Of a stretch of 50,910 bases of DNA, positions 1 through 8,571 are shown one piece after another. Position 1 is the stretch's first letter. Every line of letters starts with the position of its first letter. Both the position numbers and the translations under genes were made by a program. The DNA is from Betaproteobacteria bacterium (lineage in GTDB: Bacteria; Pseudomonadota; Gammaproteobacteria; Burkholderiales; Burkholderiaceae_C), in assembly GCA_009919175.1 (NCBI GenBank), contig RGCL01000015.1, positions 1 through 50,910 on the forward strand. The letters are read 5' to 3'. The notes under the pieces were generated by a model, which saw nothing but the letters and a program-made list of their open reading frames with translations, was not told the origin of the DNA and did not search any database.

Positions 1-894
1 CCTGCGCCTCAAACCATGGCGCAGCCAGCGCCCGCGCCCGCACCACCCAGCGCTACAGTGCGCGCCAACCCAGCTGTTGATGCCCCTGTGGCGATGTCTC
101 AACGCCCGGCACTTGCCCAAGCTGCACCATTGCCCAGCCCACCGGCAGCCCATCTGCAATTCGCCAATCGTCGCGCCCTGGTGATTGGCAACGACAACTA
201 CCGTTCGGTTGATCCCCTGAAAAATGCCGTGTCAGATGCCAGAGCCATGGCAACAGCACTGGAGAGATCGGGCTACAAGGTGAGCCTGCACCTGGATCTG
301 GATGAGAAACGCTTCAAGCAGGCCCTGCGCACCTTCCGCTACGAAGTCCAGGGCGGCGACGAGGTGATGTTCTTCTTTGCGGGTCACGGTGTGGAAATTG
401 CAGGCGCCAATTTTTTGCTCCCTGTAGACATCCGCGTGTCAGGCACCGATAACGACAAGGACCGCGATCAACTCAGAGAGGACTCGATTGATCTCAAACG
501 CTTCATGTCAGACTTGGAAGAGCGCAAAACCAAATTCGCCCTGGCCGTCATCGATGCCTGCCGAGAGGACCCCTTTCCCAAAGAGAAAGGCAGCCGGTCC
601 ATCTCGACCAAAGGAGGCTTGGCTCAGACGACACCCGCAACAGGTCAAATGATCATCTTCTCTGCGGGCGCTGGGCAATTGGCCATCGACAGCCTGGGCG
701 CCAACGATCCGTCCAAGAATGGATTGTTCACCCGGGTGTTTTTATCGGAGATGGACAAGCCTGGTGTACCGGTGGACCGGGTGCTTAAAAACGTTCGTAC
801 CGAAGTCAGCCGTTTGGCCAAAACCATGGGTCGCACCCAAACCCCCGCGATCTACGATCAATCCGAGGGGGATTTTTATTTCCGGCTTCGGTAG
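1..894 (+). CDS. Caspase-like (peptidase C14) domain protein, 5' end outside window
   Basis: The reading frame is open to the left edge, so the start probably lies outside the window; the first ATG inside it is at 16. Counting from that ATG, residues 1-45 are a Pro/Ala-rich low-complexity stretch, like a linker or the end of an upstream segment. Residues 50-290 form a caspase-like p20 fold: strand RALVIGNDNY, catalytic His124 in FFFAGHGVE and catalytic Cys182 in AVIDACRED. Both dyad residues are present, so a cysteine peptidase is expected, normally cutting after Arg/Lys or Asp in this superfamily. It converges with the LysR gene to its right. The Pro/Ala-rich linker resembles that of the SUMF1-like lipoprotein at 3905-5170, which hints at a shared envelope location; this is inference. 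The substrate is unknown. Confidence 0.85.
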   Translation, partial: PAPQTMAQPAPAPAPPSATVRANPAVDAPVAMSQRPALAQAAPLPSPPAAHLQFANRRALVIGNDNYRSVDPLKNAVSDARAMATALERSGYKVSLHLDLDEKRFKQALRTFRYEVQGGDEVMFFFAGHGVEIAGANFLLPVDIRVSGTDNDKDRDQLREDSIDLKRFMSDLEERKTKFALAVIDACREDPFPKEKGSRSISTKGGLAQTTPATGQMIIFSAGAGQLAIDSLGANDPSKNGLFTRVFLSEMDKPGVPVDRVLKNVRTEVSRLAKTMGRTQTPAIYDQSEGDFYFRLR

Positions 895-1007
895 ACCGCG
901 AAGATGGAGGATGTCGTCAAGCCTTTGATGACGAATGATTTCAGCAATGTGGCCAACACGCTGGTCATTGCTACAAAACCTGCCAGCAACAAAACTTTTT
1001 TTGACCT

Positions 1008-1913
1008 TCATCCTGATGGCGCGCCTACAGACGCACTCCTGAGCAGGTGCTGCTTGAACGCCTGCGCAATCGGTGAGAGATTTTTTGCTTTGGGATGAAC
1101 CACATGCCAGACCGATGGTATGGGAAACCCCTTGACAGCCATCACTCGCACGCCGTTTTCACGCTCGTGCCCATGAAGTGCATGACTTGAAATGACTCCC
1201 AAACCCAAACCAGCTGCCACCGCCTCTTTCACCGCCTCATTGCTGCCCAATTCAAGTCTGACATGGGGCTTGAAGCGAAAGCGCTGGAAAAATTGGTCCA
1301 CTGCCATTCGTGTGCCAGAGCCCTGTTCCCTCAGGATGAACGAGCGGGCTTTCAGATCCGAGAGGGTGAGCTTGGCTTGTCTGGCCATCGCATCGGCGGT
1401 GGCCGCAATCACCACAATGGGATTGGTGATCAGAGGATCGTCCATCAACTCGATGTCTTGCGGAGGCATGGACATGATGTAGAGGTCATCCATGTTGTCG
1501 CGCAATCGCTCCACCACGCGATCCCGGTTGAGGATTTCAAGGGCCACATCAATGTCGGGATATTTTTTGCAAAACGCCCCCACCAATTTAGGCATGAAGT
1601 ACTGAGCAGTACTCACCACAGACACCTTGAGTTGCCCTCGATTCAATCCTTTGATGAGATCGAGCTCCTGCTCAAAGGCCTGCCATTGCTGCGTCATGGA
1701 TCGGGCAGTCTGCGCCAGTTGTCGCCCAGCTTCAGTCAGATAAATCTTCCTGCCCACCACTTCATATAAAGCCACGCCAGTGGCTTGGGTGATTTCCTTG
1801 AGCTGCATGGAGGCCGTGGGCTGCGTCACATGCATCATCCGTGCAGCTGCGCTCACGCTGCCCGTTTCGGCCAACGCCAAAAAAACCTTGAGTTGCCGAA
1901 AAGTGATGTTCAT
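1008..1913 (-). CDS. LysR-type regulator, CbbR-like, divergent from sbtA
   Basis: This 301-residue protein has the standard LysR layout. Residues 1-60 are the winged helix-turn-helix (FRQLKVFLALAETGSVSAAAR, then VTQPTASMQLKEI), and from about 90 follows the two-lobed effector domain. The N-terminus resembles CbbR/CmpR-type regulators of carbon fixation and bicarbonate uptake. The ATG at 1913 opens directly on the conserved first helix. It is transcribed away from the bicarbonate permease gene, leaving about 94 bp between the start codons. In this family that arrangement usually means the regulator controls the divergent gene and itself. Assignment to the family is firm; control of the permease is inferred from position. 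Confidence 0.9.
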   Translation of the reverse strand: MNITFRQLKVFLALAETGSVSAAARMMHVTQPTASMQLKEITQATGVALYEVVGRKIYLTEAGRQLAQTARSMTQQWQAFEQELDLIKGLNRGQLKVSVVSTAQYFMPKLVGAFCKKYPDIDVALEILNRDRVVERLRDNMDDLYIMSMPPQDIELMDDPLITNPIVVIAATADAMARQAKLTLSDLKARSFILREQGSGTRMAVDQFFQRFRFKPHVRLELGSNEAVKEAVAAGLGLGVISSHALHGHERENGVRVMAVKGFPIPSVWHVVHPKAKNLSPIAQAFKQHLLRSASVGAPSG

Positions 1914-2007
1914 CGATGAAAGCTGATGGATATGTAACTAATTATTGATTTTACTTGATGACTCATTTCCCCTACGATTTCTTCAATTCATTCAAGACTA
2001 CCCTCTC
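1914..2007. promoter_or_regulatory. Divergent LysR/sbtA control region
   Basis: This short intergenic region lies between divergent start codons. The segment 1930-1960 is much more AT-rich than its surroundings and contains overlapping T-N11-A style half-sites (GTAACTAATTATTGATTTTAC), as expected for a LysR operator. A weak promoter can be drawn rightward (TTTACT at 1950, TACGAT at 1973, 17-bp spacer), but the match is poor. The operator is inferred from layout. Confidence 0.4.
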
Positions 2008-3015
2008 ATGCAAAACCTCATCGATCCAGCCATCCTGTTTTTTATCTTTGGTGTGATTGCCGGATTGCTCAAGTCCAACCTGGAAATTCCACCCGCCATC
2101 GCCAAATTCCTCTCGCTCTATTTATTGATGTCCCTGGGACTCAAAGGCGGGTTTGCTTTGGCTCAATCCGGCCTGACGTCTGAAATTGCCTGGGGTCTGC
2201 TCGCAGCCTTGATCATGGCTTTTTTGGTGCCCATCGTGGGCTACAGATTACTCAAACGATGGATAGCCAGCTTTGATGCGGCGGCCATTGCAGCGGCCTA
2301 TGGCTCCGTGAGTGCAGTGACCTTTGTCACAGCCACTCAATATCTGGAGCGGGAAGGATTGACACCCGGTGGACACATGGCAGTCGCCTTGGTGCTGATG
2401 GAGTCTCCCGCCATCATCATGGCAGTGTTGTTTGCCAACTCCATCCGCCACAAAGCATCGGCTGTGGCTGCGGTTACCTCCAGCAGTGGCTTGCCCGCGG
2501 GTGTGACACCTCTGCCCTCGGGTCCCTCGCTCGGAAAAATCCTGCATGAGTCGTTCACCGACGGGGCTCATCTGCTGCTGATTGGCGCCATGATCGTCGC
2601 CTACATCAGTGGTGAAACAGGTCAATCCACCATGAAGCCATTCTCTGGCGATTTGTTCAAAGGCATGCTGTCCTTCTTTTTATTGGACATGGGCTTGCTG
2701 GTGGCCAGAAACTTTCCTCAGGCACGCCATGCCTCGCCCGTGCTCATGGCCTACGGCATCCTGGGGCCATTGACCCACGCGGCCATCGCACTGGGCCTGG
2801 CCATGGCCTTTCGATTAGCCCCGTCAGATGCAGCCTTGTTGATGGTGTTGTCGGCCAGCGCCTCCTACATTGTGGTGCCCGCTGTGCTGCGCTATGCCAT
2901 CCCCGAGGCCAATCCAGCCCTGTATTTTGGGCTGAGCCTGGGCATCACCTTTCCCTTGAACATCTTGTTTGGCATCCCCGCCTACACGGCGGTGGCCATC
3001 TGGGTGTTGACTTGA
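2008..3015 (+). CDS. sbtA: Sodium-dependent bicarbonate permease, SbtA family
   Basis: This 335-residue, almost entirely hydrophobic protein of about ten membrane segments matches the SbtA (DUF897) family, which imports bicarbonate with sodium at the cytoplasmic membrane. Family-typical stretches are the N-terminal LIDPAILFFIFGVIAGLLKS, LYLLMSLGLKGG, AYGSVSAVTFVTA and SASASYIVVPAVLRYAIPEA. A longer frame can be opened with TTG at 1945, but the ATG at 2008 starts exactly at the conserved end of the family, so I use it; no good Shine-Dalgarno sequence is visible. The following gene is 22 bp downstream and probably co-transcribed. No SbtB-type PII-like partner is seen; the neighbour is a DUF6671 protein instead. 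Confidence 0.85.
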   Translation: MQNLIDPAILFFIFGVIAGLLKSNLEIPPAIAKFLSLYLLMSLGLKGGFALAQSGLTSEIAWGLLAALIMAFLVPIVGYRLLKRWIASFDAAAIAAAYGSVSAVTFVTATQYLEREGLTPGGHMAVALVLMESPAIIMAVLFANSIRHKASAVAAVTSSSGLPAGVTPLPSGPSLGKILHESFTDGAHLLLIGAMIVAYISGETGQSTMKPFSGDLFKGMLSFFLLDMGLLVARNFPQARHASPVLMAYGILGPLTHAAIALGLAMAFRLAPSDAALLMVLSASASYIVVPAVLRYAIPEANPALYFGLSLGITFPLNILFGIPAYTAVAIWVLT

Positions 3016-3037
3016 GCATGGCATCGAGGGCTTGCCC

Positions 3038-3880
3038 ATGAAACCCTATCAAGGCCAACGACTGAGTCTGCTGACCCAACATGGCAAGGAGCAGGTGATC
3101 AAGCCTGTGCTTGACCAATGGTGCGGCAGCGAGGTTGTCCATACCCAAGCCTTTGACACCGACACTTTGGGCACCTTCACCCGAGACGTTGAGCGATCAG
3201 GGACTCAGCTGGATGCGGCAAGAAAAAAAGCCCGGATCGGCATGGCCCTGACGGGTTTAAAAATGGGTTTGGCCAGCGAAGGCTCATTTTCTTCAGACCC
3301 TTGCACCGGCATGTTCAGTTGGAACTATGAACTGGTCATCTTGGTCGATGAAGTGCGACAGCTTGAATTGCACTGGGTTCAGTCGGCTCCATGCATGGCA
3401 TTGAACGCCTGCGTCAACCACTGGGAACAAGCCCTTGAATTCGCCCAACAGGCGAAATTCCCTGGCCACCATCTCGTGGTTCGCCCCGATGGGGCAGACC
3501 ATCCCCAATTTCAGAAAGGCATCGCCAGCCCCGAGGCTTTGAGGGCTGCATTTGACTGGGCCAAGGGCATCTCGCACGAGGGCGTGGTGTTCATCGAGAA
3601 CGACCTCAGAGCCCATGCCAATCCAACGCGCATGCAGACCATCCATCAGGCCACCACGGTGCTCGCCCAGCAAATGAATTCATGCTGCCCTCAATGTGGA
3701 TCTGCGGGCTTTTGGGTCAGGGATGTCATTCGAGGTCTGCCCTGTCGATGCTGTGGTCAACCCACGGCATTGCCTTTGGCCAAGCGATGGACTTGCAAGC
3801 AGTGCGATCACCACCAGGATGTCCGATCAGATTCTGCTCAATGGGCAGATCCGCGCTCCTGCGAGGCTTGCAACCCTTGA
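3038..3880 (+). CDS. DUF6671 family protein with C-terminal zinc-ribbon cysteines
   Basis: This is a 280-residue soluble protein with no signal peptide. The N-terminal part (LSLLTQHGKEQVIKPVL, DTDTLGTFTRDV, ARKKARIGMALTG, LASEGSF) matches what I know of DUF6671, a family of unknown function. The C-terminal third (about residues 210-280) has four cysteine clusters, CPQC, CRCC, CKQC and CEAC, which should form two zinc ribbons. The ATG at 3038 has GAGGG seven bases upstream, so it is preferred to the TTG at 3032. It follows the SbtA-type gene closely, suggesting a joint role in bicarbonate handling, but nothing in the sequence shows a reaction. It converges with the secreted-protein operon, 24 bp away. 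Confidence 0.75.
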   Translation: MKPYQGQRLSLLTQHGKEQVIKPVLDQWCGSEVVHTQAFDTDTLGTFTRDVERSGTQLDAARKKARIGMALTGLKMGLASEGSFSSDPCTGMFSWNYELVILVDEVRQLELHWVQSAPCMALNACVNHWEQALEFAQQAKFPGHHLVVRPDGADHPQFQKGIASPEALRAAFDWAKGISHEGVVFIENDLRAHANPTRMQTIHQATTVLAQQMNSCCPQCGSAGFWVRDVIRGLPCRCCGQPTALPLAKRWTCKQCDHHQDVRSDSAQWADPRSCEACNP

Positions 3881-3904
3881 GGCCAAGCCATGGCGCGCAG
3901 GCCT

Positions 3905-5170
3905 CTATGGCATTTCACGCGCCAGGCGAAATCCCGTGGCTGTGCCTCGATTGCCCTCGGAGGCCTTGCCACGATAGGCGCTGCGCGCAAAGGAGGCAGG
4001 CAAATCCCAGCCGCCACCTCGCATGGACCGGCTGCGGCAATTGAGTGGTGCAGCTTGATCCGGGTTCTGTGGCAATTGAGCCTGCCAACAGTCCCCCACC
4101 CACTCCATGACATTGCCATGCATATCGTAAATACCCCAGGCATTGGGGGCAAAGCTGCCCACGGGTGCAGTGAAGGCAAAGCCGTCCTTGCACGATTGAG
4201 CGGGCAAGCGTGGACGCTGTTGAACCAGGGAGGCATCTGCCGCATTGGCTTGCGCACAAATCCCTTGAGGCTCCTCTTTCCAGGCATAAGCTGAAGGTGA
4301 ACCAGAGCGGGCCGCATATTCCCATTCACTCTCTTTGGGGAGTCGATAGCGTTGGCCGGTCTTACGGCTCAACCACTCTGCGTAGGCTTGCGCATCCAGC
4401 CAACTCACGCACACCACGGGATGCTGATCGGTCTGGGGATAGCCAGGATTTTGCCAATCGGCATTGGGCAGTTTGTTGTACCCGTCACCTTCCCAGTTCA
4501 AACAACCGGCAGCTGCGCGGTGGCCTGTTTCTGCTTCGAATGCACGCCACTGACCTCGCGTGATCTCTGTCTGGCCGATGGCAAATGTGGTCATGCTGAG
4601 CTTGACCATGGGCGACTCGTCAGCGTCCCGGCCTTTCTCGGTTGCAGAAGAACCCATCACGAATGAGCCCGATGGCAACTGGATCATGAGGGGGCAATCT
4701 GCACAATCGCGAAAAGACCTGAGGGCTTTCTGAGGTGCCACTGCAGCGACCTCGCTGGGTGCAGCGGGTGCTGGCTTGGCCATTTGAGGGGATTCGCTGG
4801 TTCGGGTTGAAGGCGCCTTGGCGGGCTCTTGAACTGGCGGAGATGGTTTGGCTGCGGGCGTTTGAGCCACAGTTTTGGGTGCAGTGTTGACAGCGGCGGG
4901 TGTGGGTGAGGACGCTTGAACTTGCGTGCCGGCTTGAGGCGCAGTCTGTGCAGGCGATGTCGTTGGCAGCACAGGCGCTGGCTCAGATGGAGGTCCAGGT
5001 TCAGGTGCAGGGGCAAGTGCGGGCGCTGGCTGAGCAGGCGCAGAAGCCGTCTGGTTGGACGAGCCCGTCAGGGAATCCGCCAGCCGATTGAGGATTTGCT
5101 GACACCCACTCAGCACGCACATCGCTATCAGCGTGAACGCCAAGGAGCGCAACAGAGTCAGCAGGCGCAT
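3905..5170 (-). CDS. Lipoprotein with SUMF1/FGE-like domain, last gene of secreted operon
   Basis: The 421-residue product begins with a lipoprotein signal (hydrophobic helix, lipobox LSGC, acylated Cys23). A Pro/Ala/Thr-rich linker follows to about residue 150, then a formylglycine-generating-enzyme-like fold (PSGSFVMGS, TEITRGQWRAFE, HPVVCVSWLDAQAYAEWLS, LPKESEWEYAAR, NAWGIYDMHGNVMEWVGD, SMRGGGWD, TGFRLA). True FGE has two active cysteines just after the RGGS motif; here that stretch reads GGGWDLPASFARSAYR with no cysteine. Catalysis of FGE type is therefore unlikely, and a binding role at the outer membrane is more plausible (inference). The ATG at 5170 is preferred because it leads straight into the signal peptide; a TTG at 5188 would overlap the M48 gene. 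Last gene of the operon. Confidence 0.85.
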   Translation of the reverse strand: MRLLTLLRSLAFTLIAMCVLSGCQQILNRLADSLTGSSNQTASAPAQPAPALAPAPEPGPPSEPAPVLPTTSPAQTAPQAGTQVQASSPTPAAVNTAPKTVAQTPAAKPSPPVQEPAKAPSTRTSESPQMAKPAPAAPSEVAAVAPQKALRSFRDCADCPLMIQLPSGSFVMGSSATEKGRDADESPMVKLSMTTFAIGQTEITRGQWRAFEAETGHRAAAGCLNWEGDGYNKLPNADWQNPGYPQTDQHPVVCVSWLDAQAYAEWLSRKTGQRYRLPKESEWEYAARSGSPSAYAWKEEPQGICAQANAADASLVQQRPRLPAQSCKDGFAFTAPVGSFAPNAWGIYDMHGNVMEWVGDCWQAQLPQNPDQAAPLNCRSRSMRGGGWDLPASFARSAYRGKASEGNRGTATGFRLAREMP

Positions 5171-5184
5171 GGGGCGCACCGAAT

Positions 5185-5949
5185 TCAAATGGCCTGGATG
5201 AACTTCTGAAAGCGAGCCTGTCGGGTCGGGTTGGGCTTGTCCGACGGACGTGGCAATTTGTCAATGCCCGACTGCAACAGCATGTCCAAACGCTCCGCTG
5301 GCGACGGATGGGTGGAGAACAACAGCTCCGCCCTGGGGTCATTGCCTTTGAATCGTTGGAGTTTTTCCAGCACATTGATGGCCGCCACAGGGTCGTAACC
5401 GGCGCGGGTCATGATCTCCACGCCCAAGCGGTCGGACTCAAATTCAGCCGATTTGTCCAGACCGCGCGCATAGATTTGCCCGCTGGCCTGAGCCAACTTG
5501 CCCGTATCGCTGTCCTGAGTCACCGCTTGCAATCCTTTGGCAGCCTGATCAGCGAGTCGCTGACGCTGAACCACCTGATAGTGGTGACGACGGGTCACAT
5601 GCGCCACTTCGTGAGCCAGAATGAAAGCCAGCTCATCTTCACTCTCCAGCGATTTGAGCAAGCCGGAGGACAAAAGCACATAGCCACCCGGCATGGCAAA
5701 GGCGTTGATCGCATCGGACTTGATGACACCAAAATGCCATTTGTAATTGGCACCCGAATGCGCAGACAGCGCCTGACCCAGCACATTCACATATTGCTGA
5801 GCTGCATCGGCAGCCACCAAGGGTGCAGCGCCCAGAACCTGTGCCGCAGCCAGTTTGCCCACCTTTTCTTCATCGGTTTGCGCCATGGCCGTCAGACCCA
5901 GGCTCAACGCCAAGCCACCGACCAGGCTGTGTTTGAAGTTACCAGTCAT
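5185..5949 (-). CDS. M48 family periplasmic zinc metalloprotease
   Basis: From the chosen ATG the product is 254 residues: a signal peptide ending near AMA-Q, then an M48 peptidase domain with the zinc motif HEVAH at 113-117, a typical RRHH extension, and the downstream SAEFESDRLGVEIM segment carrying the glutamate ligand. It ends with the family's SPAERLDML region. Relatives include LoiP/BepA-type envelope quality-control proteases, though no TPR domain follows here. The start at 5949 lies five bases after AAAGG and overlaps the end of the SH3-domain gene; a GTG at 6000 would add a hydrophilic tail before the signal peptide. In the operon it may mature or police the other secreted proteins (inference). 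Confidence 0.87.
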   Translation of the reverse strand: MTGNFKHSLVGGLALSLGLTAMAQTDEEKVGKLAAAQVLGAAPLVAADAAQQYVNVLGQALSAHSGANYKWHFGVIKSDAINAFAMPGGYVLLSSGLLKSLESEDELAFILAHEVAHVTRRHHYQVVQRQRLADQAAKGLQAVTQDSDTGKLAQASGQIYARGLDKSAEFESDRLGVEIMTRAGYDPVAAINVLEKLQRFKGNDPRAELLFSTHPSPAERLDMLLQSGIDKLPRPSDKPNPTRQARFQKFIQAI

Positions 5950-6511
5950 CATTGCCTTTCTTTTTGGCATCGCTTGGAGCCGAATTGGAAGAACCGCCAC
6001 CAGCCGCTGCAGGCGCAGCTGGTGCAGCGGGCTTGGGCACGGTCAGTTGAATTTTGTCTTTGATGGGGGTGATGCCGCCTGCCACCAAAAAGGCTTGCAC
6101 AGTCTGAGGCTCCGCCGTGAGCCCTTCGAGCTTGGTGGCTTCATTGAGGTTGGGTTGACCGCTGATCAAGTCCTTGGCTGAAAGGCCTCTGGCTGCCGAG
6201 GTGGCCACGATGTTGCCCGTTCCCAAACGACCGGTGTCAATGGCTGTGGCTCCACCGGTCGCACCAGCAAAGTTGATTTGCGAGACCTTGAGCCACCCCG
6301 TTTTTCCGGAGGCATCGACCTCGACCCAAAAGCCTTGGCGCTTGACCGTTTTGACAGCCGCACCCGCACTGAGTTTGATGTTGGTGGGTTTGCCCTCAGG
6401 CTTGTCCAGCAACACCGCTTCTTCTCGAACGGTTTGAGCATGCAGGGCAAACGACAAAAGCCCCAGGCACACAGCAAGGGCATGGCGATGAAAGCGATGG
6501 AAAGTGCTCAT
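5939..6511 (-). CDS. Secreted SH3-like domain protein with NDDW tail
   Basis: The 190-residue protein has a signal peptide (about 1-26, ending ALHAQ) and a bacterial SH3-like domain at about 27-80 (VREEAVLLDKPEGKP, GAAVKTVKRQGFWVEVDASGKTGWLKVSQI). A central region of unknown fold follows, then a Pro/Ala/Gly/Ser-rich linker, ending in KKKGNDDW. SH3_3-type domains often bind peptidoglycan or peptides. The NDDW ending is also found on the CsgG-like protein of the same operon. The ATG at 6511 is two bases after the stop codon of the upstream gene, so translation is probably coupled, and its end overlaps the start of the M48 gene. Confidence 0.8.
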   Translation of the reverse strand: MSTFHRFHRHALAVCLGLLSFALHAQTVREEAVLLDKPEGKPTNIKLSAGAAVKTVKRQGFWVEVDASGKTGWLKVSQINFAGATGGATAIDTGRLGTGNIVATSAARGLSAKDLISGQPNLNEATKLEGLTAEPQTVQAFLVAGGITPIKDKIQLTVPKPAAPAAPAAAGGGSSNSAPSDAKKKGNDDW

Positions 6512-6513
6512 GT

Positions 6514-7062
6514 TCAATATTCTTTGGAATAAGCGCGAACCTTAAAGCCACCACCGTTGGCATCGGTGGATGGTGCAGGGCTGGCAGGCGGCGTGGACGC
6601 GTTGGGCAAAGAGGGCAAGGCCGACGCACTGGGTGATGTTGTCTCAGGCGGGGCTTGTGGTAGTGGGGTGGCAGCCACAGGCGGTGGAGAAGACGCCACG
6701 GTCTGGACCACACAATCGGGCTTTTGCTTTTTCAGGCGTATCACCACCTCCATGGATCCCGAGGATTCATACGAATGGATCAGGTTTACACCCTGAAGAC
6801 TGACCTCCAGGCGCTGATTGGGTTTGGGTGAGAAATTGCAGAGCCAGTGACCTGCCATGACGCTGGCGCGATTGATCAGCAGTCGCTCCAAGGCCTGAGT
6901 GGCGCCACGACGCTGATCCATCACCCGAACATAGATTTGCCCATCCAACTCCGTGACTTGATTGGCGGGCAAACGATTGAGCAAATCGGGTGACAAAGTA
7001 GCTTGCGCTGCGACCACTCCAGGCAAAAGCAAAGCAGCACCCACCAGGAGCAGTCGATTCAT
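6514..7062 (-). CDS. Secreted protein of unknown function with KEY tail
   Basis: I do not recognise this 182-residue protein. It has a clear signal peptide (MNRLLLVGAALLLPGVVAAQ), a compact folded part at about 20-118 with two cysteines (in WLCNF and DCVVQ) that could pair in the periplasm, a Pro/Ser/Thr-rich linker, and the ending GGGFKVRAYSKEY. The linker-plus-aromatic ending resembles the C-termini of three neighbouring genes. It lies 23 bp after the upstream gene and 2 bp before the SH3-domain gene, inside the same operon. Confidence 0.75.
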   Translation of the reverse strand: MNRLLLVGAALLLPGVVAAQATLSPDLLNRLPANQVTELDGQIYVRVMDQRRGATQALERLLINRASVMAGHWLCNFSPKPNQRLEVSLQGVNLIHSYESSGSMEVVIRLKKQKPDCVVQTVASSPPPVAATPLPQAPPETTSPSASALPSLPNASTPPASPAPSTDANGGGFKVRAYSKEY

Positions 7063-7085
7063 GTCAAACCCGTCAAGCGCGGTGA

Positions 7086-8567
7086 TCAGAAGTCACGCGA
7101 CACAGCACCCTGACCCGAATTCGAGTTACTGGTGCGAGGCGCAGCTGTAGGAGCACCGCCGCCAGAGGGCGCAGCAGGGGTGGCGCCACCACCTGAGTTC
7201 ATGCGGTTGACCGCCTCGCCCGTCTTGGCACCGCTGGCCTGATTGAAGACTTTCAGCTGGCCAGCCAATTGGGCTGATGCAGCCTTCCACTCCATGACCA
7301 CACCCACCACAGGACCGTTGTTGGCCGGATGCAGCGATTCCCATTGCCATGCTTCCTGCATGCCCTTGATGGGGAGTTTCTCGGCAATGGCAGAGACCTT
7401 GTTGCGGTTTTGCTCTTCCATTTTGACTTCGCTGGATTCGTCCTCAAACTCGGTGGACTCCTCTTTCTGAAGCATGTCGCTGGTGGAGGCAATGGCCTCA
7501 CCCAAGAAAGCACGGATCATTCCCTGTGCTTGCAGACGTGCCATCTTGTAGGCCAGGTCTTTGCTCTGCTGGGATTTGGATTGGGGCTGAGCTTGCGCGA
7601 AGGCCAGCAGCACGTACTCGCCTTTTTCATTGCGAACCATCTGCGTGCCGTAGGTCGACAGGAGGGTCAGATTTTCTTTGGGGATGTGGTTGTCCACAGG
7701 AATACCAGGCTCACCCTTGGGAATCAAAGCATAGTTGCCAGTGATCACCGCATCCGCAATCTCGTGCAGCTTGCGCGTCCAAACCGTCACCACGCCAATC
7801 TGTCCTTGACCATTGGAGGGGTTCTGTTCAAAGGAAGCCAAGACCTTGATGCCTGTGCAACGAGCACGCGCAGTGGCGCGAGTCTTGTTCTTGAAGCTCG
7901 AGGTGTTCAACACTGCTTTGACCTGCTGCTCAGAAACCGGCTTGTTGGGATCGATGCCCTTTTTAGCCAGCTCTTCCTTCATTTTGTTTTCTAGGATTTT
8001 TTCGCCATAAAGGCCTGCTGTCTGAAGCGATGTGGGTGCATTGCGGGCTTTGACGTCTGAGTTCATGGCCTTGGCCACCTGGATGGCACCCTCTTGGGCC
8101 AAGCCCTCACGCTGCAAACGGGCCGCATCCGCAGCGGCACGCTCGGCACCGGGCGAGCCCATGTCCTGTGTCATTTCGCTGGAAACACGCGTCTCCATGA
8201 ATTCAGCGCATTTTTGCTTGACGTCCAGCATGGCTTTGTTGAAAGCAATGTTGCGAGCCAGCACAAAGTTCTTGTCAGAAGGCGGTACTGAGATGGTGCC
8301 CTTGCCCAGCCAAACCAGAATGCTGCGACCGCCCTCTTCGTTTTCACCCTGACGCAATTTTTGCGTGCGCAAAAAAGCCTGCATGCGCTGATCGACAGTT
8401 TCGCGACCATCAATGCTGTTGGGCAAAGTGGGCAATGGCTTTTGCTCCATTTCAACCTTGGCTTCCTGAGCAAGACCCGTGCTTGCAAATGCAGCGATCA
8501 GAGCACCACCGAATAACCATTGGGTGGCCTGCTTTGTAGAGAGTTTTTTCATGATGTGTGCTTTCAT
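7086..8567 (-). CDS. Large secreted protein of unknown function with RDF tail
   Basis: This 493-residue protein has a signal peptide (cleavage near GLAQ-E, residue 34). The body contains two helix-rich stretches, about 85-140 (LGKGTISVPP, then ARNIAFNKAMLDVKQKCAEFM) and about 335-440 (KDLAYKMARLQAQGMIRAFLGEA). These look like two copies of an LPP20/FlgT-N type fold; that is my inference from pattern, not an established hit. The end is a Gly/Ala/Pro/Ser-rich linker closing with AVSRDF. Start options are the ATG at 8567 and another at 8552; the latter leads directly into MKKLSTK of the signal peptide. It begins 4 bp after the CsgG-like gene. Function unknown. Confidence 0.75.
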   Translation of the reverse strand: MKAHIMKKLSTKQATQWLFGGALIAAFASTGLAQEAKVEMEQKPLPTLPNSIDGRETVDQRMQAFLRTQKLRQGENEEGGRSILVWLGKGTISVPPSDKNFVLARNIAFNKAMLDVKQKCAEFMETRVSSEMTQDMGSPGAERAAADAARLQREGLAQEGAIQVAKAMNSDVKARNAPTSLQTAGLYGEKILENKMKEELAKKGIDPNKPVSEQQVKAVLNTSSFKNKTRATARARCTGIKVLASFEQNPSNGQGQIGVVTVWTRKLHEIADAVITGNYALIPKGEPGIPVDNHIPKENLTLLSTYGTQMVRNEKGEYVLLAFAQAQPQSKSQQSKDLAYKMARLQAQGMIRAFLGEAIASTSDMLQKEESTEFEDESSEVKMEEQNRNKVSAIAEKLPIKGMQEAWQWESLHPANNGPVVGVVMEWKAASAQLAGQLKVFNQASGAKTGEAVNRMNSGGGATPAAPSGGGAPTAAPRTSNSNSGQGAVSRDF

Positions 8568-8571
8568 GTGT

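Noticed and set aside
1-894. Reading the caspase-like gene as part of an antiphage defence system
   Set aside because: No nuclease, CRISPR, gasdermin or sensor gene is adjacent; the neighbourhood is transport and envelope genes.
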